NCBI RefSeq assembly: GCF_013410375.1
Contig: NZ_JACCFL010000001.1
Span: 2,418,001 to 2,482,000, forward strand
Direction of reading: 5' to 3'
DNA length: 64,000 nucleotides
Origin: Leifsonia shinshuensis
GTDB lineage: Bacteria > Actinomycetota > Actinomycetes > Actinomycetales > Microbacteriaceae
Shown: positions 50,992-59,869 of the stretch, in pieces
Numbering within the stretch: position 1 is the first letter of the stretch
Layout: every line of letters begins with the position of its first letter
The notes under the pieces: model-generated
Seen by the model: only the letters and a program-made list of their open reading frames with translations
What the model was told of the DNA's origin: nothing
Database searches by the model: none
Program-made: the position numbers and the translations under genes

Positions 50992-51024
50992 GGGGGCGGC
51001 TCGCGGATCGCGCGAGCCGCCCCC
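50992..51024 (+). terminator. 14-bp hairpin between substrate-binding protein and permease genes
   Basis: GGGGGCGGCTCGCG (50992-51005) pairs perfectly with 51011-51024 around GATCG. In ABC importers such hairpins often cut transcription or protect the upstream mRNA so that more binding protein than permease is made. Confidence 0.75.
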
Positions 51025-51052
51025 ACCCACGAACCACCCACGATTGGCTCCC

Positions 51053-52150
51053 ATGACAGCGACGGTCAGCGGACCCGCGGCGCCCACAGCGCCCGGTCCC
51101 GAACGAACCAGGACGCGCCGGAAGACGGGAGGCGGCCTCGGCCGCTACATCGTCATCCGGGCGCTCCTCATCATCCCGACGATCTTCATCCTCGTCACAG
51201 TCGTCTTCTTCCTGATGCGGTCCACCGGCGACCCCATCACGGCGGCACTCGGCGGCAAGCTCCCTCCCGCGCAGCTCCAGCAGCGCATCCACGACGCCGG
51301 CTACGACCGGCCGCTCATCGTGCAGTACTTCGAGTACCTCGGACAGATTCTCCGCGGCGACTTCGGCACCACCTTCACCGACCACCAGCCCGTGACGCAG
51401 GTGCTCATCACCTACGGCGCCGCGACCCTCGAGCTGGCCTTCTACGCCCTCATTGTGGCGTTCATCGTCGGCATCCCGCTCGGCCTGCTCGCGGCCTACT
51501 TCCGCGACCGGTGGGGCGACGCGTCGCTGCGCATCTTCGCGATCCTCTGCTACGCCACCCCGGTGTTCTTCGTCGGCATGGTGCTCAAGCTCATCTTCTC
51601 GATCTGGCTGAACGTGCTTCCCGTCGCGGGCCGCGCCTCGACCAGTTCCGAGATCGAGATGCAGACCCTGCCGAACAAGACGGGCATCTACCTGATCGAC
51701 GCGTTCCAGACCGGCGACCCCGCCGTGGTCGGCGACGTCCTGCTGCACGCGGTGCTGCCCGGCCTCACGCTCGGCCTCCTCACCGCGGGCATCTTCCTGC
51801 GCCTCGTGCGCACGAACGTGATCGGGACGCTCTCGACCGACTACGTCGACGCGGCCCGCTCGCGCGGCGTCAGCGAGACCCGGCTGGTGCGCAAGCACGC
51901 CTACCGGCCGGCGCTCATCCCCATCATCACGGTCATCGGCCTCCAGATCGCCCTGCTGCTCGGCGGCGCAATCCTGACCGAGACCACGTTCGAGTGGAAG
52001 GGCCTCGGCTTCCAGCTGTCGCACTACCTGCAGGCGCGCGACTTCGTGGCGGTGCAGGGCATGGTCGTCCTGCTCGCCGTCATCGTCGCTGTCACGAACT
52101 TCATCGTCGACATCATCGCGGCGCTCATCGACCCGAGAGTGAGGTACTGA
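51053..52150 (+). CDS. ABC transporter permease, DppB/OppB type
   Basis: A 365-residue permease with about six helices. The family pattern shows in GDFGTTFTDHQPVTQVL, the EAA-type loop DYVDAARSRGVSETRLVRKH, and the final LLLGGAILTETTFEWKGLG. The ATG at 51053 is preferred to the TTG at 51044. It forms the channel with the next permease and ends 1 nt before it. Confidence 0.93.
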   Translation: MTATVSGPAAPTAPGPERTRTRRKTGGGLGRYIVIRALLIIPTIFILVTVVFFLMRSTGDPITAALGGKLPPAQLQQRIHDAGYDRPLIVQYFEYLGQILRGDFGTTFTDHQPVTQVLITYGAATLELAFYALIVAFIVGIPLGLLAAYFRDRWGDASLRIFAILCYATPVFFVGMVLKLIFSIWLNVLPVAGRASTSSEIEMQTLPNKTGIYLIDAFQTGDPAVVGDVLLHAVLPGLTLGLLTAGIFLRLVRTNVIGTLSTDYVDAARSRGVSETRLVRKHAYRPALIPIITVIGLQIALLLGGAILTETTFEWKGLGFQLSHYLQARDFVAVQGMVVLLAVIVAVTNFIVDIIAALIDPRVRY

Positions 52151-52151
52151 C

Positions 52152-53207
52152 ATGGCCTCGCAGAAGCGCAGCATCTGGAGCCGGCTCCCCGTCGTGCACC
52201 AGCTCCGCCAGTCCGTCGGGCTGCAGCGCGGGATGCTGGTCACCGGCCTCATCCTCACCGGCCTGTTCATCCTGGTCGCGATCTTCGCTCCGCTGATCGC
52301 GCCGTACGGCTTCGCCCAGCTGAAGGACGCCCACGGCCAGTTCGGCTCCCAGCAGCCGCCGAGCGCGGCGCACATCTGGGGCACGACGGTCGGCGGCTAC
52401 GACGTGTTCTCGCGCGTGATCTGGGGGACGCAGACCGCGATCCTGGTGATCATCGTCGCGGTCATCCTGTCGATCTTCGCCGGCGTGGTCCTCGGCCTGA
52501 TCTCCGGCTACTTCGGCGGCTGGGTGGACCGGGTGCTCGTGGTGATCGCGGACGCGATCTACGCCTTCCCGTCGCTGCTGCTCGCCATCGTGATGGCGAT
52601 CGTCATCTCGGGCGGCCAGTCCAGCCTGTGGGGCGGCATCCTCGCCGCGGCGATCTCGATCACCGTGGTCTACATCCCGCAGTACTTCCGGGTGATCCGC
52701 TCGGAGGTCGTCCGGATCAAGGCGGAGGCCTACGTCGAGTCGGCCAAGGTCGTCGGCGCCAGCAACGGCCGGATCATGTTCCGCCACGTGCTGCGCAACT
52801 CGACCCGCACGCTGCCGCTGATCTTCACGCTGAACTCGTCGGAGGCCATCCTGACGCTCGCGGCGCTGGGCTTCCTCGGCTTCGGCATCGAGCCGACCGC
52901 GGCCGCCGAGTGGGGCTACGACCTCAACAAGGCCCTGTCCGACGTCACCAGCGGCATCTGGTGGACATCCATCTACCCGGGTCTGGCGATCGTGCTCGTC
53001 GTGCTCGGCATCACGCTCGTGGGCGAGAGCCTCAACGACCTGGCCGACCCGCGCCTGCGCGGCCGGCGCCGCGCCGCGGAGGCGTCGGGTCTGGTCGCCG
53101 AGACGTCGGTGGTCCCCGGCGGCCCGCTGGAGGCGGGCCCCGGCGGCATCGACGGCCTGGAGGGCGGAGAGTCGTTCGACGAGCACGGAATCGAGGTCAA
53201 GCCATGA
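52152..53207 (+). CDS. ABC transporter permease, DppC/OppC type
   Basis: A 351-residue permease with a short N-terminal region, about six helices and the EAA-type loop EAYVESAKVVGASNGRIMFRH. The C-terminal 40 residues after the last helix are Gly/Ala-rich and acidic, an extension without known role. It overlaps the ATPase gene by 4 nt (ATGA). Confidence 0.93.
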   Translation: MASQKRSIWSRLPVVHQLRQSVGLQRGMLVTGLILTGLFILVAIFAPLIAPYGFAQLKDAHGQFGSQQPPSAAHIWGTTVGGYDVFSRVIWGTQTAILVIIVAVILSIFAGVVLGLISGYFGGWVDRVLVVIADAIYAFPSLLLAIVMAIVISGGQSSLWGGILAAAISITVVYIPQYFRVIRSEVVRIKAEAYVESAKVVGASNGRIMFRHVLRNSTRTLPLIFTLNSSEAILTLAALGFLGFGIEPTAAAEWGYDLNKALSDVTSGIWWTSIYPGLAIVLVVLGITLVGESLNDLADPRLRGRRRAAEASGLVAETSVVPGGPLEAGPGGIDGLEGGESFDEHGIEVKP

Positions 53208-54892
53208 GCGACGTCGTCACCATCGACAACCTGTCGGTGACGTTCGCCACCGACGCCGGCGCCGTGAAGGCCGTCGACGATGTCAGCCTGCGGGTCTCGC
53301 CGGGGGAGGTGCTGGCGATCGTCGGCGAGTCCGGTTCGGGCAAGACCGTCACCGCGAAGACCATCCTCGGCCTGCTCCCGGAGACCGCGACCGCCTCGGG
53401 CGCCGTGGTGCTGCGCAGCAAGGACGGCGCCAACGAAGCGGATGTCATCTCGCTGAGCAAGAAGGAGCTCAGGGAGGTGCGCGGCACCGACGTCGCGATG
53501 GTCTTCCAGGAGCCGTCCACCGCGCTGAACCCGGTCTACCAGGTGGGCTGGCAGATCGCCGAGGGCCTGCGCGCCCACGGCAAGCTGTCCAAGAAGGAAG
53601 CGCAGCAGCAGGCGATCGACATCCTGCGCCGGGTCGGCATCCCGGAGCCGGAGAAGCGGGTCAAGTACTACCCGCACCAGTTCTCCGGCGGCCAGAAGCA
53701 GCGCATCGTCATCGCGATGGCACTGGTGCTGAACCCGGGGCTGATCGTCGCCGACGAGCCGACCACCGCGCTCGACGTGACGGTGCAGGCCGAGATCCTC
53801 GACCTGCTGCGGCGCTGCCGCGACGAGTTCGGCGCGGCGATCGTGCTGATCACGCACAACATGGGCGTGGTCGCCGACCTGGCCGACCGGGTCGCCGTCA
53901 TGTACCAGGGCAAGGTCGTGGAGGAGGCCGACGCGCGCACGCTGTTCGCCGCGCCGCAGGCCGAGTACACGCGCAAGCTCCTCGCCTCCGTGCCGCGCAT
54001 CGGCCAGGGCCTCATCGCGACGCAGGACCGGGCGATCGCCCGCGCCGAGCGTCCGGAGGAGGCGCCGGTGGTCTCGGCGCGCGACCTGCGCATCCAGTAC
54101 CCGGGCCGCCTCGGCCGTCCGGGCTTCGTGGCGGTCGACGGCGTGAGCTTCGACATCCGCCCGGGCGAGGTCCTCGGCCTGGTGGGAGAGTCCGGCTCAG
54201 GCAAGACCACGATCGGTCGCGCCATCGCCGGCCTCGGCAAGGTCACCGACGGCTCGCTGAAGGTGCTCGGGATCGAGATGAACGGGGTCAAGGAGCGCCA
54301 GTTCCGCAAGGTGCGCAGCGACATCGGCTTCGTGTTCCAGGACCCGGCGTCGAGCTTCAATCCGCTGCTGACCATCGCGGACTGCGTGGCCGAGCCGCTG
54401 GTCGTGCACGGTCGGGCGTCCTCGCCCGCCGCCGCGCGCGGCCGGGTGGACGAGCTGCTGGAGGCCGTGCAGCTGCCGCGCAGCTACGGCGACCGGTTCC
54501 CGCACGAGCTCTCCGGCGGCCAGCGGCAGCGCGCGAGCCTCGCCCGCGCCCTGGCACTGGAGCCGACGCTGCTGATCGCCGACGAGCCGACCTCGGCGCT
54601 CGACGTCTCGGTGCAGGCGCGCGTGCTCGAGCTGTTCGCCGACCTCCAGCGGGAGTTCGGCTTCGCGGCACTGTTCATCAGCCACGACCTCGCCGTCGTC
54701 GACCTCCTCGCCGACCGGATCGCGGTGCTGCACCGCGGCAAGCTGGTCGAGGAGGGCACCGGCGCCGAGGTGCTCGGCAACCCGCGCGAGGCGTACACCC
54801 AGCGGCTGCTGGCCTCCCTGCCGGTGCCGGATCCGGTGGAACAGGCCGACCGGCGGGAGGCGCTGCGCGCACTCCAGGCCGACAGCGCCTAG
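53204..54892 (+). CDS. fused DppD-DppF-like ABC ATPase
   Basis: A 562-residue protein with two complete ATPase halves in one chain. The first half has GESGSGKTVT (near residue 41), FSGGQKQR and DEPTTALDVT; the second has GESGSGKTTI (near 327), LSGGQRQRASLARAL and DEPTSALDVS. Together they energise the two permeases. The two halves differ clearly, as usual for OppD and OppF. It is common in actinobacteria. Confidence 0.94.
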   Translation: MSDVVTIDNLSVTFATDAGAVKAVDDVSLRVSPGEVLAIVGESGSGKTVTAKTILGLLPETATASGAVVLRSKDGANEADVISLSKKELREVRGTDVAMVFQEPSTALNPVYQVGWQIAEGLRAHGKLSKKEAQQQAIDILRRVGIPEPEKRVKYYPHQFSGGQKQRIVIAMALVLNPGLIVADEPTTALDVTVQAEILDLLRRCRDEFGAAIVLITHNMGVVADLADRVAVMYQGKVVEEADARTLFAAPQAEYTRKLLASVPRIGQGLIATQDRAIARAERPEEAPVVSARDLRIQYPGRLGRPGFVAVDGVSFDIRPGEVLGLVGESGSGKTTIGRAIAGLGKVTDGSLKVLGIEMNGVKERQFRKVRSDIGFVFQDPASSFNPLLTIADCVAEPLVVHGRASSPAAARGRVDELLEAVQLPRSYGDRFPHELSGGQRQRASLARALALEPTLLIADEPTSALDVSVQARVLELFADLQREFGFAALFISHDLAVVDLLADRIAVLHRGKLVEEGTGAEVLGNPREAYTQRLLASLPVPDPVEQADRREALRALQADSA

Positions 54893-54902
54893 GGTCGAAG
54901 AT

Positions 54903-55781
54903 GTGAGTCCCGATCCCGCCATCCTCGTCAGCGATCTGTCCGTCGAATATCCCGCCAGGGGCGTCAGCCCCTCGTGCGTCGCCCTTCGCGGCGTGAGCTT
55001 CCGCCTGGAGGCCGGGCAGTCGATCGGGATCCTGGGCGAGACGGGGTCGGGCAAGAGCACGCTGGCCGCGGTGCTCGCCGGGCGGGGGCTTCCCCTCCGC
55101 TCCGGCGAGCCCGGCCCGCGGATCAGCGGCGGCGACGCGACCGTGCTCGGGCACTCGCTGCGGCACGCCCGCAAGCGGGACCTGGCCGAGGTGACCTTCC
55201 ACGTCGGCTACCTGCCGCAGGAGGCGGCCGCCTCGCTCGAGCCCTCGCTGTCCGTGCAGGACAACGTGACGCTGCCAATCTTCGAGCGCGACGAGCACTA
55301 CAACCGCCGGGCGGCGGGGGAGCGCGCCGCGCTCATGCTCGACACCGTGCACCTGCCGCTCAGCGTGCTCGCCAAGTACCCGTATCAGCTGAGCGCCGGC
55401 CAGCGGCAGCGCGTCGCGCTCGCGAAGGCGCTCGTGCTCGGCCCCCAGGTGCTCGTCGTGGACGAGCCGACTGCGGGAATCGACGCGACCGTGCGCGACG
55501 CCGTCATCGACCTGCTCGCCCAGCTCCGTTCGCACGAGGGCTTCACCGCCGTCATCGTGAGCCACGACCTGTCCGTGCTGCGCCGCGCGACGGACGTCAC
55601 GCTGGTGCTGCAGGGCGGTAGGCCCGTCGCGTACGGCCCCATCGAGGACGTGCTGGCGGACCCGTCGCACCCGTTCGTGCAGGGGCTCGCGCACGCGCTC
55701 AAGCCGCCGCAGCGGCGCCGGGAGCGCCGCCCGCAGATCGCGGCGGGCGAGGTCGTCGCCGGCGACGCCGTCACGAACTGA
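54903..55781 (+). CDS. additional ABC ATPase, uncertain partner
   Basis: A 292-residue ABC ATPase starting with a GTG at 54903. Walker A is GETGSGKSTL near residue 46, Walker B VLVVDEPTAGID near 182. The signature is LSAGQRQR, with Ala in place of the usual second Gly. TAGGGT overlapping the preceding stop, with a 7-nt gap, suggests its own promoter. No permease is nearby, so it may serve the upstream importer or an outside partner. It resembles oligopeptide or cobalt/nickel-type ATPases. Confidence 0.85.
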   Translation: MSPDPAILVSDLSVEYPARGVSPSCVALRGVSFRLEAGQSIGILGETGSGKSTLAAVLAGRGLPLRSGEPGPRISGGDATVLGHSLRHARKRDLAEVTFHVGYLPQEAAASLEPSLSVQDNVTLPIFERDEHYNRRAAGERAALMLDTVHLPLSVLAKYPYQLSAGQRQRVALAKALVLGPQVLVVDEPTAGIDATVRDAVIDLLAQLRSHEGFTAVIVSHDLSVLRRATDVTLVLQGGRPVAYGPIEDVLADPSHPFVQGLAHALKPPQRRRERRPQIAAGEVVAGDAVTN

Positions 55782-55814
55782 GCCGAGCCCCGCACAGGCA
55801 CGACGCCCAGCACC

Positions 55815-55850
55815 GCATCCGCTCCCCGCACAGCATCCGCGCCCCGCACA
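55815..55850 (+). repeat. two 18-nt tandem units between the ATPase and the dehydrogenase
   Basis: GCATCCGCTCCCCGCACA at 55815-55832 and the same with a single change at 55833-55850, plus a partial copy starting near 55786. GGAGG of the ribosome-binding site follows. Confidence 0.7.
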
Positions 55851-55860
55851 GGAGGAAGCC

Positions 55861-56862
55861 ATGACCGATCGCACACCCCAGCACCGCGCCGTCCTGGCCC
55901 CTGGCGGCGCACCGCTCGCTCCGGAGGAGCGGCCGGAGCCGGGCCCGATCGCGGTGCTGCCGACCGCCGAGCCGTCCTTCGTCGCCGCCGTCGAGGCCGC
56001 GGGCGGCGTCGTCGAGCCGCTTTCCGAGCGCACGCGCGGCGTGGTCTGGCTCTCCAACAAGGACGCCGCCGCCTTCCCGCCGATCCTGGAGGCGCACCCC
56101 GGCATCGGCTGGGTGCAGCTGCCGTTCGCGGGCGTCGACGCGTTCTCCGGGATCATCGCGTCGGAGGACCGCCCCGGCCTGGTCTGGACGAGCGCGAAGG
56201 GCGCCTACGCCCAGCCCGTCGCCGAGCACGCCCTCGCGCTGACCCTCGCGCTGCTGCGCGTGCTACCCAAGCGGGTGCGGGCGACGTCCTGGTCGACGGT
56301 CGAGGAGGGCCGCTCGCTCTACGGCCTCGATGTCGTGATCGTCGGCGCCGGCGGGATCGCGCTCGAGCTGATGATGCTGCTGGCGCCGTTCGGCGTCCGT
56401 GTGACCATTGTGCGCCGGTCGCCGGACCCCGTCCCCGGCGCCGAGCGGACGGTCGGCTCCGACCGCCTGCTCGAGGTCCTCCCCGACGCGGATGTGGTCG
56501 TGGTCGCCGCCGCGCTCACCGGCGGAACGCGGCACCTCTTCGGCGACGCCGAGTTCGCGGCGATGAAGGACACCGCCTACCTGGTCAACATCGCCCGCGG
56601 CGGCCTCGTCGACTCGGACGCGCTGCTGCGCGCCCTCCGCAGCGGCGAGATCGCCGGAGCCGGCATCGACGTCACCGACCCGGAGCCGCTGCCGGACGGC
56701 CACCCGCTGTGGGACGAGGACGCCTGCCTCATCACGCCGCACCAGGCCGACACCTCCGCGATGGTCGCCCCACTGCTGGCCGAGCGCGTCCGGGCGAACG
56801 TCCGCGCCTTCCTCGGCGAGGGCGACTTCGTGGGCCGGGTCGATCCGGCCGCGGGTTACTGA
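55861..56862 (+). CDS. D-isomer-specific 2-hydroxyacid dehydrogenase family protein
   Basis: A 333-residue NAD-dependent dehydrogenase. The nucleotide motif is VGAGGIALE near residue 160; the catalytic set is visible as NIARGGLVD (Arg near 242), a Glu in DVTDPEPLPDG and His in TPHQAD. The substrate is not evident. It follows the ATPase gene by about 80 nt that include a small tandem repeat and may be cotranscribed. Confidence 0.88.
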   Translation: MTDRTPQHRAVLAPGGAPLAPEERPEPGPIAVLPTAEPSFVAAVEAAGGVVEPLSERTRGVVWLSNKDAAAFPPILEAHPGIGWVQLPFAGVDAFSGIIASEDRPGLVWTSAKGAYAQPVAEHALALTLALLRVLPKRVRATSWSTVEEGRSLYGLDVVIVGAGGIALELMMLLAPFGVRVTIVRRSPDPVPGAERTVGSDRLLEVLPDADVVVVAAALTGGTRHLFGDAEFAAMKDTAYLVNIARGGLVDSDALLRALRSGEIAGAGIDVTDPEPLPDGHPLWDEDACLITPHQADTSAMVAPLLAERVRANVRAFLGEGDFVGRVDPAAGY

Positions 56863-56940
56863 GCCCGACGCGCGCGGGATGCCGGGCCGATTTCTCCCGA
56901 TGGCCGAAGTCTTGCTAGAGTAGCTTCGCTGATCAAGCAT

Positions 56941-57016
56941 TCCTCGATAGCTCAATTGGCAGAGCAGCCGGCTGTTAACCGGCAGGTTCTTGGTTCGAGT
57001 CCAAGTCGGGGAGCCA
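56941..57016 (+). tRNA. tRNA-Asn (GTT)
   Basis: A complete tRNA: acceptor TCCTCGA with TCGGGGA (one wobble), D-arm, anticodon stem GCCGG/CCGGC with loop CTGTTAA (anticodon GTT at 56974-56976), T-arm TTCGAGTCC, and an encoded CCA. A terminator hairpin follows at once. Confidence 0.97.
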
Positions 57017-57020
57017 TGCA

Positions 57021-57058
57021 CGACGAAGGCCCGGAGGTTCTCCTCCGGGCCTTCGTCG
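57021..57058 (+). terminator. terminator after tRNA-Asn
   Basis: A perfect 17-bp stem CGACGAAGGCCCGGAGG (57021-57037) with its complement at 57042-57058, loop TTCT, starting five bases after the CCA. Confidence 0.9.
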
Positions 57059-57115
57059 TTCCGTGCTCCGAACGGAATACACCACAACGTCTCTCCGACT
57101 GACTACTATGCCGCC

Positions 57116-57319
57116 ATGAGCGAGCGGGAGCGGGACGACCACGAGTCCGAGGAGCCGGACAACGCGGTCGAGGACTACGAGAACGACGACGACGAACTGC
57201 GCGAGTCGCTCGAACGCGAAGCGGGGCTGACGAGCTTCGGCGGGCCGGCCTTCGGGCCGCTGTTCGGACGCCCGGACGGTGACGGCGGAGAGATCTTCGA
57301 CGCCGAGCACAATCCGTGA
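57116..57319 (+). CDS. acidic mini-protein, unknown function
   Basis: A 67-residue protein with a very acidic start (MSERERDDHESEEPDNAVED and on), then SLEREAGLTSFGGPAFGPLF and an acidic end. No membrane segment or known motif. The ATG at 57116 follows TACTAT by 6 nt, a leaderless pattern, which supports it as a real gene. It lies between tRNA-Asn and the two-component system, in the same direction. Not recognised. Confidence 0.62.
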   Translation: MSERERDDHESEEPDNAVEDYENDDDELRESLEREAGLTSFGGPAFGPLFGRPDGDGGEIFDAEHNP

Positions 57320-57340
57320 GCCGGCCGACCGCGCGCTGCG

Positions 57341-57372
57341 TACTCCCGGGGGAGTAGCCGACAGACTCCCGG
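57341..57372 (+). promoter_or_regulatory. probable operator upstream of the kinase gene
   Basis: TACTCCC-GG-GGGAGTA (57341-57356) is a perfect dyad; a second CTCCCGGGGG starts at 57366, 23 nt after the first. It lies between the acidic gene and TAGCAT of the kinase promoter. A near-identical arrangement occurs before the SHOCT gene. Confidence 0.65.
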
Positions 57373-57414
57373 GGGCGCACGGCACGGCCGCCGTGCGCTG
57401 GCTAGCATGAAGAG

Positions 57415-58668
57415 ATGCCCTGGAACCCGCCCGCCGACACCCGCCCGGGAGGACCGGGCCGGGCCGAGTGGCGCGGCCGGGGCCCTGGCGGCCAGGGCCC
57501 TGGCGGATGGGGCCGTGGCGGATGGGGTGAAGGCCAGGGCGGGCCCGGCCGTCGCCCGCGCGGGTCGATCTGGTTCCCGGTCGTCCTCTCGGTCGTCCTG
57601 CAGGTCCCCGGCGTGTTCATCGCCGCGCACACAGCAGCCAGCGACCCGTGGACGCTGGTGGCCGTCTTCGTCGCCTTCGCCTCGTCGTTCCTGCTGCTGG
57701 CGGGACGGGCCTATCCCGGCCCCGTCCTCGTCGCCGTCGCGGTGCTCTGCACGCCGGCGATCGCCATCACGATGGGGCCTCCGCTGGCCGCCGTGCCGCT
57801 CGCGTTCGCGGTCGTCGGCGCCGTCGTGCGCTCCGCCCGGGTCTGGGCGTGGTGGACCGTCGCCGGGATCGCCGTCGTCGGTCCGCTCGGCGCCTATCTG
57901 CTGGTCGGGCGGCCGGAGGCGGTCATCCGGCCCCTGGTCATCGCGCTCATCCTCACTCTGCTGGTCGGGGTCGGCGAGGCGATCCGAGGCCGCCGCGAAC
58001 GCTACCGGGAGGTCTCCCGGCAGATCGCCGCGCGCCGCGAGTCGGCCGCGGAGGCGGAGCGGCTGCGCATCGCCCGGGAGCTGCACGACGTGCTCGCCCA
58101 CTCGCTGTCCCAGATCAGCGTGCAGGCCGGCGTCGGCCTCCACTTGTTCGACAGCCGGCCGGACAAGGCGCGCGAGAGCCTGGAGGCGATCAAGTCGGTG
58201 TCCAGCCAGGCGCTGGAGGAGGTGCGCGGCGTGCTCGGCTTCCTGCGCGCGGAGGGCTACCCGGCGGCCAGGGCGCCGGAGCCGGACCTGGCGCGCATCC
58301 CGGTGCTGGTCGAGACCTACCGCCGCGCCGGGCTCGACGTCCACTACGACGACGCGCTGACCTCGGTGCCGTCCGCGGCGTCGCAGCTGGCGCTGTACCG
58401 GATCGTCCAGGAGTCGCTCACCAACATCGGCCGGCACGCACAGGCGCGCACCGTCGGCATCCGGCTCGCCGAGGACGGCGCCGAGTACGTGCTGACCGTC
58501 GCAGACGACGGCCGCGGGCTGCCCGCGACCGAGACCGACGGCAAGGGGATGATCGGGATGCGCGAGCGCGCGGAGCTGCTCGGCGGGCGGTTCGAGACGC
58601 GTCCGACGGAGGGCGGCGGGCTGACGGTGGAGGCCCGGATCCCGCGCCGCACGGCGGAGGACGCATGA
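57415..58668 (+). CDS. LiaS-like two-component sensor histidine kinase
   Basis: A 417-residue kinase. The first 50 residues are Gly/Trp/Pro/Arg-rich; about residues 50-185 hold five or so helices. HisKA_3 follows with the H-box RIARELHDVLAHSL near residue 225, then QESLTNIGRHA and a final ATPase domain. TAGCAT lies 6 nt before the ATG, leaderless. It overlaps its response regulator (ATGA). The upstream CTCCCGGGGGAG dyad suggests autoregulation. Confidence 0.93.
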   Translation: MPWNPPADTRPGGPGRAEWRGRGPGGQGPGGWGRGGWGEGQGGPGRRPRGSIWFPVVLSVVLQVPGVFIAAHTAASDPWTLVAVFVAFASSFLLLAGRAYPGPVLVAVAVLCTPAIAITMGPPLAAVPLAFAVVGAVVRSARVWAWWTVAGIAVVGPLGAYLLVGRPEAVIRPLVIALILTLLVGVGEAIRGRRERYREVSRQIAARRESAAEAERLRIARELHDVLAHSLSQISVQAGVGLHLFDSRPDKARESLEAIKSVSSQALEEVRGVLGFLRAEGYPAARAPEPDLARIPVLVETYRRAGLDVHYDDALTSVPSAASQLALYRIVQESLTNIGRHAQARTVGIRLAEDGAEYVLTVADDGRGLPATETDGKGMIGMRERAELLGGRFETRPTEGGGLTVEARIPRRTAEDA

Positions 58669-59327
58669 TCCGGGTCCTGCTGGCGGACGACCAGCACCTG
58701 GTCAGAGCAGGTTTCCGTGCGCTACTGGAGGCGGAGGACGACCTGGAGGTGGTCGGCGAGGCCGCCACCGGCCGCGAGGCGGTCGAGGTGGCGCGGCGGA
58801 CGCGGCCCGACGTCGTGCTGATGGACATCCGGATGCCGGACGGCGACGGGCTCTGGGCGACGGGGGAGCTCACGGCCGACCCGGACCTCGCCGGAACGCG
58901 CATCGTGATGGTGACAACCTTCGAGCTCGACGACTACGTGGCGCAGGCGATCCTCGCCGGCGCGAGCGGCTTCCTGGTGAAGGACACCGAGCCGGTCGAG
59001 CTGCTGCGCGCCGTGCGCGTGGTGGCCGCGGGCGACGCGCTGCTCTCGCCCGGGGCGACCCGGCGGCTGATCGAGCGGGTCGCGGGCGGCCTCCGTCCCG
59101 CACCGGACGCGGAGGCGCTGCGCGAGCTGACCGAGCGCGAGCGGGAGGTCCTGGCCCTGGTCGGGCACGGGCTGACGAACGCGGAGATCGGCGAACGGCT
59201 GTTCCTCAGCCCGCTGACGGCGAAGACGCACGTGTCGCGCATCATGACGAAGCTCGCCGCGCGCGACCGGGTGCACCTGGTCGTAGTGGCGTACGAGACG
59301 GGGCTGGTGCAGCCGGGCCGGCAGTGA
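58665..59327 (+). CDS. LuxR/NarL-type response regulator
   Basis: A 220-residue regulator with phospho-acceptor Asp in LMDIRMPDGDG near residue 48, the conserved Lys in FLVKDTEP, and a LuxR helix-turn-helix LTEREREVLALVGHGLTNAEI...TAKTHVSRIMTKL. Cognate partner of the coupled kinase. A candidate for the protein binding the two CTCCCGGGGGAG sites. Confidence 0.95.
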   Translation: MIRVLLADDQHLVRAGFRALLEAEDDLEVVGEAATGREAVEVARRTRPDVVLMDIRMPDGDGLWATGELTADPDLAGTRIVMVTTFELDDYVAQAILAGASGFLVKDTEPVELLRAVRVVAAGDALLSPGATRRLIERVAGGLRPAPDAEALRELTEREREVLALVGHGLTNAEIGERLFLSPLTAKTHVSRIMTKLAARDRVHLVVVAYETGLVQPGRQ

Positions 59328-59336
59328 CCGGCCGTG

Positions 59337-59383
59337 CTCCCGGGGAGGCCGTGCTCCCGGGGGAGTAGGGCAAGTGTCTCCCG
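59337..59383 (+). promoter_or_regulatory. probable operator upstream of the SHOCT gene
   Basis: CTCCC at 59337, 59354 and 59378. The middle one forms CTCCCGGGGGAGTAG, identical to the kinase operator over that stretch, followed by a further CTCCCG 24 nt away. It lies in the 140 nt between the response regulator and the SHOCT gene. Confidence 0.65.
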
Positions 59384-59467
59384 CGAGCGGATTCGCCGCG
59401 CGGCGCACGACGCGAGGCTGATGGTGGATCCGCGAGAGCCGCGGACCGCTCACCGATTGGATGCACC

Positions 59468-59785
59468 ATGTTCAGTTCGCTCGCAGCCGCCGCACCCTGC
59501 GCCGTCGTCGCCTGGGGTGGCGGCCCCTGGTTCGGCTGGTGGTGGTTCCTGATCCCGCTCTTCTGGATCGGGGTCTTCTTCCTCATCTTCGGCGTCTTCG
59601 GCCGGCGCTGGCGTCGTGCCGCCGTCGCGCGCGGAGGCTACGGCTGGGGTCCGAACGGCCCGCACGGGGGAACCCGCGCCGCCGAGCAGACCCTCGCCGA
59701 GCGGTACGCCAACGGCGACATCGACGAGAAGGAGTACCGCGCCCGCCTGGAGGTGCTGCGCGCCAACCGCGGCGACAGCGCCTGA
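59468..59785 (+). CDS. small SHOCT-domain membrane protein
   Basis: A 105-residue protein: one strongly hydrophobic Trp/Phe-rich helix (about residues 14-45), a Gly-rich linker, and a C-terminal SHOCT motif, AEQTLAERYANGDIDEKEYR with ARLEVLR. SHOCT domains are short oligomerisation motifs. Preceded by the operator-like element and thus possibly controlled by the two-component system just upstream. Confidence 0.82.
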   Translation: MFSSLAAAAPCAVVAWGGGPWFGWWWFLIPLFWIGVFFLIFGVFGRRWRRAAVARGGYGWGPNGPHGGTRAAEQTLAERYANGDIDEKEYRARLEVLRANRGDSA

Positions 59786-59869
59786 ACCGGCGGTCCTCCC
59801 CGTCGCGCGGCCCGGATATGATCGTCCGGGCCGCGCACCGGCCTGCACTCCCGGCCCGGAAGGACCAGC

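Noticed and set aside
56941..57016. tRNA-Asn as an integration site
   Set aside because: No integrase or duplicated tRNA end nearby; a normal terminator follows.
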